Assembly: GCA_947179155.2 (NCBI GenBank)
Contig: OX359264.1
Coordinates: 3,034,001-3,098,000, forward strand
DNA from: Hedera helix
Lineage: Eukaryota > Streptophyta > Magnoliopsida > Apiales > Araliaceae
Direction: 5' to 3'
Length of the DNA: 64,000 bases
The notes below the pieces were generated by a model, which worked only from the letters and a program-made list of their open reading frames with translations, had not been told where the DNA came from and searched no databases. Position numbers and translations under genes: made by a program. Each line of letters begins with the position of its first letter. The stretch's first letter is position 1. Shown in pieces: positions 38,505 through 50,169 of the stretch.

Positions 38505-39175
38505 ATAACTCAAACCACAAATATATTTCCCAGCAAGGCATCAAACTATTCTCAATGGCTAACTTTTTTAATTGTTCGTCCTATGATCAAACCTGAGTGC
38601 ACGGGCACGCCAAAAATTCATCAAACATGGATGCGGCGAAGAACAAAGTTAACAGGGTCAGTAGAGCACCTAATGCTAATTTACCGGCATGCATTTGTTT
38701 AACATAAGAAAGAAAGGATCATTTTCATCAAGTGCTTGTACCAGTTAGAAATGGCTCATTATTTATTATCTTGGAAATACAACTTCTGCAATTTTAGTAG
38801 ATATTTATGAGACCCTCCATTTTGTTTTTGTTAATTTGCTTCAGTTTTACTGTTCCTAATGCTCCTTACATTTTTGCACAAAGGTGCTTGATATATGCTG
38901 ACATTTGCTAGTGCCATTCCAACAAGAAAAAATACTATGCAGAATCTGTACGTAACTGTGATTTTTATATCTGCAGCTGACATATATATACAAAGAATAC
39001 TATATCTACAAGAAAGACACCGGTAGCTCATCTATGGTTAATCTGGTTTAAGTCAGAAAAAAACACTTCTAGCAATGGAATTGACCAAAAAAGAAAAGAA
39101 AACGTCGTCCTTCAGCTCATGTTTCATTAAATCAAAACATTGTTCAAAGACAGTTCTCTCGATCAAAAAACGATC

Positions 39176-39570
39176 TCATTCAACTCTATGCACAACGTCC
39201 AGTATAGGAGCTCGACATATTGGACATTTCCCACTACCCCGTTGCAGCAGCTCTTGAGCGCATTTGAAACAGGTGCATATGTGCCCACATCTGAAATAAC
39301 ATGGCAAAACATATGACAAAATGAGTGTTTGTGATAGATTGCTGCATAATAAACATGAATTCAACTTTTTAAAAGTTGAGGTTATAAACTTCAAAGGCAA
39401 AGTACCTGTACAAAAGAGAATCAACTTCAGTGTCATAGCAAAGGCAACATGTTCCTTTTCTTGGAACTCTATTGGACTCACCATTCTTTCTAGCTGTAAA
39501 AATATTAATTAGGTAAGTTTCTTGATGGGTTTTGATGCATTGACAAAACCATTACCCAACTTTTTATTTA

Positions 39571-39631
<61 letters not shown>

Positions 39632-42600
39632 GACAGCTTATCAAGGTCCACCTGAATGGCTTGCAGAACCTGCAGCCTCATGCTTCATGTAACGTTGCAC
39701 TTTCACCTGCATGTTCATGCAGCTTTTTATTGATTTTCGTAGGTCAGATATCTCCTGATGAAGTTGCTCCATATGGCCTCTCAAATCATATATAAGTTCC
39801 ATCTCCTGTTACACCCACAACATTATTAAATTTACCTTAAACTAAATATCTTAAGGAATAAGTTAATTGCAAAAAGATCAAAGAAAAACTCACAATTGAA
39901 GGATGTTGATTCCTAAAAGAAGAGCTTTGTTGAGTATCCTGAGTGTAAGACTTAAATGAAAGAAATTTTTGCAAAGATGGTGATGGAACAGAATCATCGC
40001 TAACATCATCGTTTCGATTAGGACTCCATGATCTTAATAAAGATGGTGAAGCTGAATTCATCGAGGACGATGGTGTTTGATCAAAATATTCTCCAACTTC
40101 ACAATATTGTCTAGCAATGGGGCTCTTGTCTTCTTCTTCCTCAATTTCTTCATATTGTTCTGCACTTGCCTCCTCTTGTTCATTTTCTTCATGTTCCACA
40201 TTTCCCTCTTGTCTTACCACCTTTTCCTCCTCCATTTGTTCTTCTACCCGATTTGCTATTAAATTATGTTGTCCTGGTGTGCGGGATATCATTAGCTGGT
40301 CTATTCTATCCCGCAGTCCACTAGAAAGAAACGATGAAACGCTTCTTCTGCACAGATAAATTAAAAGGTCATAGTGCTGTAAGCATAAATTCCATATAAA
40401 TAAATTTTAGTATGCTAGACTTGGAATTGAGTTGTCAAACATAGCTTAAGAACAAATGATCCTAATTCAACATCGGTCTCTGTGGGCTAGTTTAGGTCTA
40501 AACTATAAAAATTACTCTAGCATAAAATATACACAAGTAGTCATCTATTTTATGTTCCTTCTTATGGCTCAAATAATTTCTCAATCATTTATATTCAAAT
40601 TTTAGGAAGTTGATAATCTTTTAGTTCCTTATAAGTTATATTTCAGTCATGTATGCAGCAATGATGCCTTTTCATGCTTTATGCTTCATTCATAAACAAA
40701 TGGTGCTATAAAATCTATGAACTTAGAAAAAAATGTAGGGAACAGAAGGAGTGAATTAACCAATACAAAATTGACATCAGAATAATAGTTGGCATACCTT
40801 TCAAGTAGTTGCTTTATATCTCTATTATCCCTGAAAGGATCAAGCATCTCTTGGTATCTTTCTTGCCTGAGACCTTCCCAATCACTTTGTGGCCGAGCAA
40901 TATCACTTATCCAGTCATAATAGGTTTCTTCTAGCTGGTGGAAACTTGCTTGATCTTCTAGCTGCTGGTAACTTGATTGATCTTCTTCCCATTCACTCAG
41001 TGCTCGAGGAAGATTACTAGTCCAGTCAGGACTAGGTTCTTCTAGGTGCCTTTTATTGGCCTCTTGATCTTCCCAATCGGGATGTGAAGGCGAGATATCA
41101 GTTATCCAATCATATAGGGATGCTATTGACTGCTGTTTGTTGATCATCTCTTCTGCTACATTCTTGCCTTTCCACCTATTATGGGATTCTTGGGAGTCAA
41201 ATTTTTTCACCTCTAAGTTTGTCAATTGCCACAAAGCACCCACATTTGGATTAGCTTCTTTCTGGGGATCTTCTGTATTCTTGAGCTGGGAGGTGCTCGG
41301 CTGTGGAGTCATAATAACATCATCATGTTTGATGTCTACTTTTATGCGATTGGAGGTAGAGAGAGTCTCAACATCCGGGGTGTCACTGACAATATTTCTA
41401 AAAGGACTTATTGGATCAGTAACTTCCAGTGGATGAATCCCTTCTTTCAGTTCATTGGAGATGGGAGAAATTTCCTCATTTGGGGTGTGACTGATGTCTA
41501 CTTTCAGGCAATTGGAGGTAGAACAAGTCTCCATATCTGGGTTTTCATCAACCACATTTATAACTTCTTGGGGATGAATCTCTACTTTGAGTTGTTTTGA
41601 GGTAGAAGTATTTTCCACAATGGGGATGTGATCTACCACCTCTTTTAGTTGATTGTAGGCAGAAGATTTCTCCACATCTTGAGTGTTGTTATTTATCACC
41701 TCTTTACGAGGACTTGAATCAGCTGCACTATGCTCGATTCCTGTATTAAATCTCGCCCTGAATCCATTTAGTATTTTATGTCAACAAAAAAAGTTGGATA
41801 ACTGATCAAGGTCTTGTTAGTAGAACAACAAGATTATCTGATGCTTTTACAGCCTTAAGTTCAAAAAAAGAAGTACAATAGAATATATAGAAACTCAAGC
41901 TAAAATTACATGCTTTCCTTTTCTATTTTTGTTCTCTACAAGATAAACTCACTCGCATCTGACCGATGAGCAAAAGAAAAACGAAACTTTTAATTAATTT
42001 TACAGAAAAAGCTGATACAACAGGGAAGGTAAACTGATCAGTCTGCCTCTACCTGAAATCTTAGCATCATGGTTCTAACCTATCACCTTGAAATGCTGCC
42101 ATTAACTTCATATATTCCATTTATGCAACTTGTTTGAGTTATTGTGAGAATTAAATGTCACTAAGTAGAATACGATGCCAGACTTGAAACCAATGAATAA
42201 TGCAAATCTCTAACATCTAAATTTTTTACATATTTAAATTTTAGAATCTGAAAGCTCCCTACTTAGCGAATTACCTATATGGATGCCTAATGCCTTTAAC
42301 TTTTACTAGGTTTAAATCTATTATAAGTTCAAAACATGCAAAACACACTCTGAAAACATCAATGGAGAGGGGTTGTGTACCACTGTCTTAATAAATCAAC
42401 TTAAATCACAAACTTCTTGGAAATATGCATCACATCTAAATATGACAGAAGAACCAGAACTTAACAATGGGATGCTGATTGATAATACGAGACTAGCTTT
42501 GCACAGTTATGCAGGTTGCTTCTCCTTGTTTAAGCTACATTGCCATACAAGCAGCATACGGATTTGCCTCATTTTTGTTCCAGTTTCCATATACTATAGT

Positions 42601-43848
42601 CACATGTTCACTCAATCGCATGTAAAAATTAATAGAGCATTCGAAATAAATTTCAACAAAGAATACGAAGAAAGGATTTTTACCTAAGATGCATGACACT
42701 AGATCCTTGTGAATTTTTGTTCCTCTCGGATACTGCTGAATGAATGTGGTCACCATTTTTGAGTTCTAATTCGTGACGTAAAAATCTAGCCTTGAGCAAA
42801 GCCTGTTTATCAGTAAAGTGCAACACGTAGTAAAATAGGCATACTACAAACATAAGAAGAAAAATAATACAATTGTTCATGCAACAAACTCAGAAGACAA
42901 AATTACTTGAATCCGGCCTCGCTGTGAGAACTTTGAAACAGTTTTACGCTCCCCAAGTCCTTGCAGCTCCTTATGCCTATCGCGCTCCATTTGCATAAGC
43001 AAATCATTTAACGCTTGGCGCCCTCTAATGCGCGGTGAGGCCATAACAACGCCAAAACCACTTCTCATCTCTGGAGGAAGATCAAGCGATGTACGAAGCT
43101 TAGGCAATGATGATTCAACAAATTGTTCACGGTCATTATATTCTTCTCCATTTGCAGATGTCAATTTCCTAATAATATCAGCAACTCTTCTTCTCTCTTT
43201 TTCTGTTGCATTCGAATCTCTGCTATAAGTAGAAGTTCTACCACTAGGAGCCGTTCGATCAGATTCCCAATCCATAAATGAATCCTCTGCCATTGATGAT
43301 GGATTATCAAATCTTTCCTCAACAGATTCAGCCAAAGAATTCCTCGCTGGGACTTCAAGAATTGAAGCATTTTCAGTAAATGTTGAATTTGAATCGCTCC
43401 TGCTGCTGCAAACAGAGGAATTAATAGTATTATTGTTATTATTTCCACTATTCAAATTTAAGTTCTTGGACTCCGCCTCAAAATCTCTCCATCTTTTAAC
43501 AAGTGAAGAAACTGCACGAGTTTCGGCAGAACATTCCGATTGAGCCGGAGATATTTCAGTCTGAAACACAATTTCCCGGGCTTTAGCCCATTTATCGTTG
43601 TCCCTCGGATTCGAATGATTGTTGTTTTTATTGTTCTTCCGTTGGGCTTGATCTAAAGAATCTGCATTGCAAGAATACTCGTTCAAATTAGAATTTGGGA
43701 TTCTTGGTGGGGCTGAAATGCAAGATTGGACTAAATCTTTGAGGTTTTTCTGCATAGCAACATGAGCATTGCTTTCGATGAATCTTTCTCGCCTGTTATG
43801 GTCTCTCAAAACACAAGATGAAACAAGTTGAACTTGAGAAGAGGCCAT
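39176..43848 (-). CDS. RING-finger (C3HC4) protein, probable E3 ubiquitin ligase
   Basis: Seven exons, 43848-42907, 42802-42684, 41757-40798, 40347-39894, 39805-39652, 39493-39406 and 39290-39176, close in phase to 629 residues. The C-terminal RING reads GTCCLCYDTEVDSLLYRCGH then ICTCFKCAQ...GKCPICRAPI, with all eight zinc ligands present. Such RINGs recruit an E2 and usually confer ubiquitin-ligase activity (family knowledge). Upstream are family blocks: an N-terminal CVLRDHNRRERFIESNAHVA, VADIIRKLTSANGEE, RERYQEMLDPF-like YQEMLDPFRDNRDIKQLLER, SSGLRDRIDQLMISR, an acidic Glu-rich stretch, and a predicted helix EMELIYDLRGHMEQLHQEIS. It resembles Arabidopsis At5g04460-type RING proteins. Exon 3 carries degenerate internal repeats and is probably fast evolving. 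Substrates are unknown; nothing shows a membrane segment. The third, 960-base exon is the least certain part. Confidence 0.92.
39572..39626. repeat. (TA)n microsatellite in the RING gene
   Basis: A TA run of about 50 bases in the intron between exons 5 and 6 of the RING gene, ending 26 bases before the exon 5 donor. Confidence 0.95.
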
Positions 43849-44471
43849 AATCTGTAAAGGGATTCTTGAATCGAATTCAATAATTTTTCATTAGAACGAG
43901 AAAATTACCCATTTGATGAAAATGGGCGGGATTGAAATAGATTGAAGAATCCATATCCAAATGAAAAAAAATAAAAGAAATGAATGCAATACAAATCAGC
44001 CTTACAACAAAAAAAGGTCTGTTTCTCTCTGTTTTTCCTCTGTTTTTCTCTTTATCTAAAAATGGGAAATGGCTAAATGGATGGAGAGAATGAAGAAAAT
44101 TAAAGGGGTATGGAGACAGAGGAAGAGAGAAAAAGATGGTAAATTGGGGTGGGGGTTTTAAAATAGTCAACCCCTTAATTAGCTCAATTTAAACGCATTT
44201 ACCCAAAATATTAAATGAGTTTGTTTTTTCAAAACAAATATTATTAATTTAATATTTTTATAAATTTCCTCACGTATAGGATCCATATAATATTTATATA
44301 AGGGGGATCCTTTCTTATTTATTTGTCAGTCTATTCACAATTGACTCCAATTTCGAATGCCATTTCTAAGTTATATTTTTAATTAGGAACACGCATGACC
44401 CGTGACGCATGCTAATATATTAGCATTGAACTAGGTAATCAAAGCCAAATTTAAAAATATGAAATCTCAGT

Positions 44472-44516
<45 letters not shown>

Positions 44517-45375
44517 TATCTTCCTTATTATATAGTTCACTATAATTTGGTTGATGAATTAACTTTAAGCAAATCGAATGGCCAAGTAAATATATAGTTG
44601 TATCCTATCATATACTCAGCTCTCGCCATTAAAAAAATTGACAATCCACCACTAGCTAGTTAATTAATTGGCAAATTCAAGTAGTAGTGAACTTCATCAT
44701 AAGTATTTTTAAATATTCTTGTGATGGTTTCAGAAAATCACATAAAAAAGTAATAATTACATATGCAAAGTTCAGATTACAACCATTGGATATAAAATAA
44801 TATGTAATACATAATTGAAGGTAAAAAAAATATGGAAAATCATATTTAAGAATGTTAATATTGTGTTTTTTTTAATTAAAAATATTTAAAATATAATTAT
44901 ACTTGCATTGTTATGAAGTTGTCTTTTTTTTTTTTTTTTTTTGAGCTCTATTAGCTAAGATAATATCATTCAATTTAATCATTCGGATTGTCTTTCAAAG
45001 TTATAGTCACAATTCTAGACTAATTGGCCAATTCCAAATTTTATTAAGTTATAAATTATGATCAACAATGACAAAAATCTCATTATTGTCAACAATAATA
45101 AAAAATCTCATTTAAGATTTAAAAAAGGTTTGTGATCTTCAAATGTAACTCATTCGACTGGACGTTGGCTTAATTCACTTGTTCAGGTTTAAGGTAGTAA
45201 TTAGAAAATTCGAGTAGGACTCAATTGAGAAAACAATAAAAGTTGAAGGGACTGAAATGTCTTTCGGCATTTTAGCTTCTACAGAGTCTACACTCTACCG
45301 TACAACTTCCTAAAAACCAAAATCAAGAAGTAAAACCAATAGAGATTGGAGAGAGAAAAAGGGAGGAGAGAGAAA
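43849..45375. other. Divergent intergenic region
   Basis: This lies between the divergently transcribed RING gene and the small gene at 45,376, so it should hold both promoters. Pyrimidine-rich patches lie upstream of the RING ATG (minus-strand view) near 44,010-44,060. A TA microsatellite lies at 44,476-44,512 and a T15+ run near 44,926. No clear TATA box was found for either gene. Confidence 0.5.
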
Positions 45376-47193
45376 ATGCCGGCGAGTGCGACGATGATCG
45401 GAGCTCTACTGGGGCTCGGCACCCAGATGTATTCCAATGCCCTCCGCAAACTCCCTTACATGCGCCGTAAAGCTTCCCATCCCTCTTTCTCAATTCTTTA
45501 CTCAAACCCATATATATGTGCAACAAATTTGATTGAAATGGGAGAATTTTTTACCTAATTTTGTAAAGTTTGAATCTTTTTTTGCGGTAAAAAACATGTG
45601 TTTCAGATCCGTGGGAGCATTTGTTAGGGATAGGATTGGGAGCAGTGTTCGTGAACCAGCTGGTAAAATGGGATGCCAAGCTTCAGGAGGACCTCGATAA
45701 GATGCTCGAAAAAGCCAAGGCAGCTAACGAGCGCCGTTATTTTGGTCAGTTCTCTTATTTTTAATTTCTTCATAGCTTTATAATTTCAAATTCATAATCT
45801 TTTTTCAAAGTTTTGATTTTTGATTCTTCTTGTTATTGTTGTTAATTAGATTAGGAGTATATGTTTAGGCCTTAGGGTTATTTGTGGTTCTGATTGATTT
45901 AAACTTTCACTTTTACCTGGGAATAGATGTAATTTATTTGAGCTGTGAATCTATGACACTGCCACATGTTATCACTCTAGTGTTCAAGAAATCTTATGTG
46001 GTAGTTTCAGAATCAGGTTACAGCTAATTATAGAAATCTGGTTATAAAAATTATTAGTAGTTAGCATATCCTTAAAGTTTGAATTTTGCAGCATTTCTTT
46101 TTATAAATGTAACTCATGACAGTATTAGTGAGTGGAAAAGTTCTTTGGAAAGTAATTACCTAGTGAAGGCGAATAAGCCGATAAGGTAAACTGAAGTGTA
46201 GATACACGAATATACACATAGTTGACCTGAATATAACTTCTGAATATACACATAGTTGACCTGAATATAACTTCTTCCAAGTAATATCCACACGCGTTGT
46301 GGTTTAGGAATAGGCATCTCAGGAATGAGGTAACCCAGATTTTAGTGATGTAAGGCACATTACAATTATTGTCTACGGATGGTTTGATTTATTGAAGTGT
46401 CAGATGAATGTGGCATTTTGAGTTGCAAAGATAGATTATGTAGATCAACTTTGTCATGAGTGACCAACTAAGATACAAGGCTGCTCATACCTGTTGGGAT
46501 TAGGGTTCTCATGGTTCTAAAGGTTCAAGTTGCATTTTCGTTCGAGTAAAATTTTATAGTCATAGAACCGGAATTTAAAAAATTAGTTTGGAGTTCTAGA
46601 AGTACAATATAAGCCTATCATAAATGTCTATATACACTCCTTTTATTTTAAATTTAGTTGAGGTTAGTAATTTTGGTTTGTTTGGTTGAATTTGAGCAGC
46701 TTTAATGAATTTGAAGTTTTTTTTTTACTTACATCTTTCATCCCCAAATTAATCTGCAATTTAGTTTCCGAACTTAGTCCTAAGAAGCCAAACAAATTAT
46801 GTCTGATTCTTCTTGGTCTTCGAGTATTTCCATAAAATTTGAAAATTGTTGCTACTAAAATCCGAGGTCAAACCTAAAAGTTTCAGAAGTTTCTATAGCA
46901 GTAGGTTACAATTAACTGGAATTTTGCTTAAACTATTGATAAATCCAACCTTCCATCCTCTAGCAGGGACTGTGGCACATATTTTTAGCTTATTAATTCA
47001 CACGATTGGGTATTTGGAATTTTGATTAATTGTCATCATGCTCCTCGTATAATTCTGTTAATCTGCTTCTTAGAAACACTAATATTTTTTTTATATATTT
47101 TAATTTATGAATATCTGGAATTATGTAGGTATTTTAATTCTTCTTTTAATTGGATTTTGCAATTCCTATTTACAGATGAAGATGATGAGTAGC
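45376..47193 (+). CDS. Small conserved membrane-associated plant protein, 81 aa
   Basis: Three exons, 45376-45466, 45607-45744 and 47177-47193, with GT-AG introns and closing phases. The last exon codes only DEDDE plus the stop, after a 1.4-kb intron. The protein has a short N-terminal segment (MPASATMIGALLGLGTQMYS), then HPWEHLLGIGLGAVFVNQLV, which can form one membrane helix, then a charged helix (AKLQEDLDKMLEKAKAANER) and an acidic end. I recognise it as a small, highly conserved plant protein annotated as uncharacterised. Its layout (one membrane helix, charged tail) is like accessory subunits of mitochondrial complexes, but that is a guess. The start has a purine-rich leader (GAGAGAGAAAATGCCGG) and no upstream ATG close by. 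Confidence 0.85.
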
Positions 47194-48248
47194 GCATAGG
47201 TAGCTTGGAATGAATAAGCTCCGGTCTTGGAATTCAGTTTTATGAGAGTGTTGTTTCCGCTCAAGCTTTTATTATGCATTGTAGAAGTTAAACATATGTG
47301 CGTGATTTATTCTAATTATCTGTTTGTAAGGCTAGTTCCATCATAGTTTTGTTGCACAAAAGCTTTGAGATGATCTGATCATATTGTCAATACTGAGAAT
47401 TGGCTCCGAGGTCTCCTTCAATGATCGGATCATACTGAGAATAATTTTCATAAATCATTTCAAATGAGCAAACATTATTATCCTCTGTTGTGCACAATTT
47501 TATAATGACAGATATAGGTTTGAGACAATCAGCTGCAAACTTCTTTTAGTTGTACAGTATTTTCTTTGGCATCATCTTATTGTAATGGGACGTTGCAATT
47601 GTTTTTATCTTACTGTGATGGGTTGTCGCAAATTGATCAAGTTCTACATTTCCACCCGCCCAACTGTAATGCAAATTACATTTTCTTTAGGCCCTGTCTC
47701 TCCAAGGATCATAGTGGGGCTCTCCTTTTATTACATTTTGTAGTTTACACGATTGACTGAATTTGTCCACATTGGTTTTCTTTCATTTTGTAGGGAATTG
47801 ATATTTTTACAAGTAAAAAGTGGTTGTTTCACAAGGTCCCTTTTAAATGAATAATAAATGGTTCCACATGTGTGGGAGAGACCTTGTAGAAATATTAATT
47901 TTTAATTGAGGAAATATCAATTTTCTTTTCTTAATACCAAAGATGAGTGTTTTTTTATGGACATTTACCAAAGAGTAGAGCCAACTCCTTGTTTGTATAG
48001 TTGAATATATTTGGTCTTTGGCTTTATATTATGGTTTGAGACCATTAATGATCAACTAGATGCCAGTAAACTGCAATGGTTCCCCAGCAATGACATCATC
48101 CAAGTCACCGAATTGTAATACCATCTAAAACACCAAATACTATCCATAAAACCTGAAGCCACAAGTGTGGATATTAACATATGAGCATTCTAGTTGCAAC
48201 AATGTTGAGCTTAATGTTGACCCCCAAAAAATAGGCGGTTAAATTCAG
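47194..48248. other. Convergent 3' flanks, no gene seen
   Basis: This lies between the stop of the 81-residue gene and the 3' end of the receptor-kinase pseudogene, which is transcribed toward it. The first few hundred bases are probably 3' untranslated sequence. A TTGATATTTTTACAAG stretch near 47,800 and its reverse near 47,900 (TTGTAGAAATATTAA) form a loose inverted repeat. No conserved frame was found. Confidence 0.5.
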
Positions 48249-50166
48249 CTAGTTATATACCTTTCCTTTGATTCCATGAACTAATGCATATTGATCTGGA
48301 CTTGTCTTCTCCGGTTGATGCATCCTATCATTGAATACATGGTGGAGAAGATCAGAAACTTGACGCGATGATGGCCTCTCCACTGGTGCAGTTTTTGTGC
48401 ACTCCAGTGCTATTTCAAGCACTTGAAATGCAGCACTTTCTTCATTCGGTAAAAGAGGTTTCAGTGCTGGATCCATCAGCTCCTCCCGGGCAGATCCTTG
48501 CATTTCAATATTGGACTCGAGCCATCTCACCATGTCCATATCCTCCCCAAAACTCCCATCAGTTGGCATCCTCCCACTCACAAGCTCTATCAGCACAATC
48601 CCCATGTTATAAACATCACTCTTCTCAGTTGCCTTGAACGAATAAGCGTACTCTGAAAAACATTACCAGAAACTTTTTAAAAGGAATTCGTAGGGAAAAA
48701 CATATATATTCAGATGAGAACCATTTTTCTTACCTGGGGCAATGTAGCCATAAGAACCTGCAAAACCAGTGTTTGATTCGATTGCTCCGGAGTCATAATT
48801 CTCTGTAATTGCTTTAGCCAGCCCAAAATCTCCCAAATGTGCTTCCATATTGTAATCTAATAGCACATTGCTAGATTTTATATCCCTATGAATGATCTTT
48901 GGCACACAATCATGATGCAAGTACTCAACTCCCTGTGCTAACCCTACTGCAATCCTTAATCTTGTTTCCCAGTCAAGGCTCCTCTTCTTCTTGACATTCA
49001 ATGGTTGCTTGTGCAGCCAATCCCATACGCTTCCATTGTCCATGAACTCATACATCAACAGGTTTGGTCCTTCTCCTCTACTGCTGCAATATCCCAGCAA
49101 CTTTACCAAATGCCTGTGCCGTATCCTCCCGAGCGTCTTTAATTCTCTTGCAAAGCTTTTATCCAGCAAAATATCATCTTTTCTCGGTATCTTCTTAACT
49201 GCTAATGTTTCTCCTGTAAGCATTTCAGCTTTGTAGACTGTTCCTGATCCTCCTGACCCGATTATGAACTCATCACTCAGATTATCTGTGGCTTCCATAA
49301 TGTCTTCCCATTTGAAATGATTCTTGGCAGAACCATACTGAAAAAGAGGTCTTCGTTGTGTTTTGGAGGAACTGACCCATTTCACCAAGCTCACCAGGAA
49401 TCTCCCCGGACAGAGAATTATTAGCAAGATTTAGTGTTTGAAGATTCTTGAGATTACCCAATTCAGCTGGGATTGATCCAGTGAGATTATTAACAGCGGC
49501 AGTAAAAACAACCAGCCTAGAACAATTCTCAAGCTCCGCTGGAATCGGACCTTCTATCTCATTTTGCTGCAGAACCAAATTCTCTAGTGCCTGGAGTTTT
49601 CCAATTTCGGCCGGAATTGGGCCAGTGAGGCTACATGAGGCTAAACCAAGAACAACCAAGTACTAAAGATTACCAATTTCTGCTGGAATTCTTCCGGTTA
49701 AGGCCTTATCACCGATTCGGAGAACTTGCAGACTGTAAAGGGAACCGAGCTGAGTCGGAATGGGGCCGGAGAGTTGGTTGGAGTAGAGAAGCAAAGATTC
49801 TAAAGAGGAAAGGTTAGAGAGATTAGGTGGAATGGGACCAGAGAGATTAGTAGAAGAAAGATCAAGGTGGAGCAGGTCATTCAAATGGCCAAGAGAGGGA
49901 GAAATTGACCCACTGAGCAACGAGTCAGAAAGGTTTAGACTCAGTAAATGGAGCGAGTCCCTTCCACATGAAATACCTCTCCATGTACAGAAATTTGGGT
50001 TCTTTTGGGACCAATCTTGCAGTACATTTTGTGGGTCGTCCACAAATGATTGTCTCACTTCCAAAAGAACAGCTAGAGTTGAGTCTGATGATGAGTTCTT
50101 GCAAAACACACGCCCACAAAAAAACACACAAAACAAGAAATAAACAAGAAGAAATGAAAGAACTCG
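48249..50166 (-). pseudogene. Broken GASSHO-type LRR receptor kinase (GSO1/GSO2-like)
   Basis: In plants GSO1/GSO2 are plasma-membrane receptor kinases for CIF peptides, needed for Casparian strip and cuticle integrity. Here the leader is Phe/Leu-rich like a signal peptide but has no in-frame ATG after the in-frame stop at 50,167-50,169. The N-terminal cap (LLEVRQSFVDDPQNVLQDWS) and the first LRRs follow. A TAG stop at 49,663-49,665 interrupts at EIGNL; reading continues in the same frame (LVVLGLASCSLTGPIPAEIG) to GELGEMGQ. There, near 49,370-49,380, the frame jumps straight into the juxtamembrane block KTQRRPLFQYGSAKNHFKWE. All later LRRs and the membrane segment are gone. The kinase part is complete: AVKKIP, HRDIKSSNVLL, DFGLA, APE, and the family intron (48,653-48,733) is kept, so this is not a retrocopy. 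Length is about half of a normal 1,250-residue receptor. Confidence 0.9.
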
Positions 50167-50169
50167 TTA

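Larger units (their letters stand above)
33240..39175. other. Long spacer between glycosylase and RING gene
   Basis: No host gene. It contains: a GGCGGATCC...GGGGTGGGGGCAA stretch at about 34,990-35,030 typical of worn transposon ends; a diverged duplicated block (about 35,750-36,215 and 38,280-38,445); a foldback element (37,345-37,507); a Stowaway-like fragment opening CTCCCTCCGTTCTAAAATTA at 37,860; several TA microsatellites; and a 52-base C tract. Confidence 0.55.

Noticed and set aside
38304..38702. 132-codon frame with a long Pro run
   Set aside because: The poly-Pro is the C homopolymer read as CCC; surrounding residues show no family.
49925..50131. Alternative minus-strand frame over the receptor-kinase N terminus
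   Set aside because: The LRR frame (LLEVRQSFVDD...) matches the family; this one is an out-of-frame shadow starting from a non-ATG codon.
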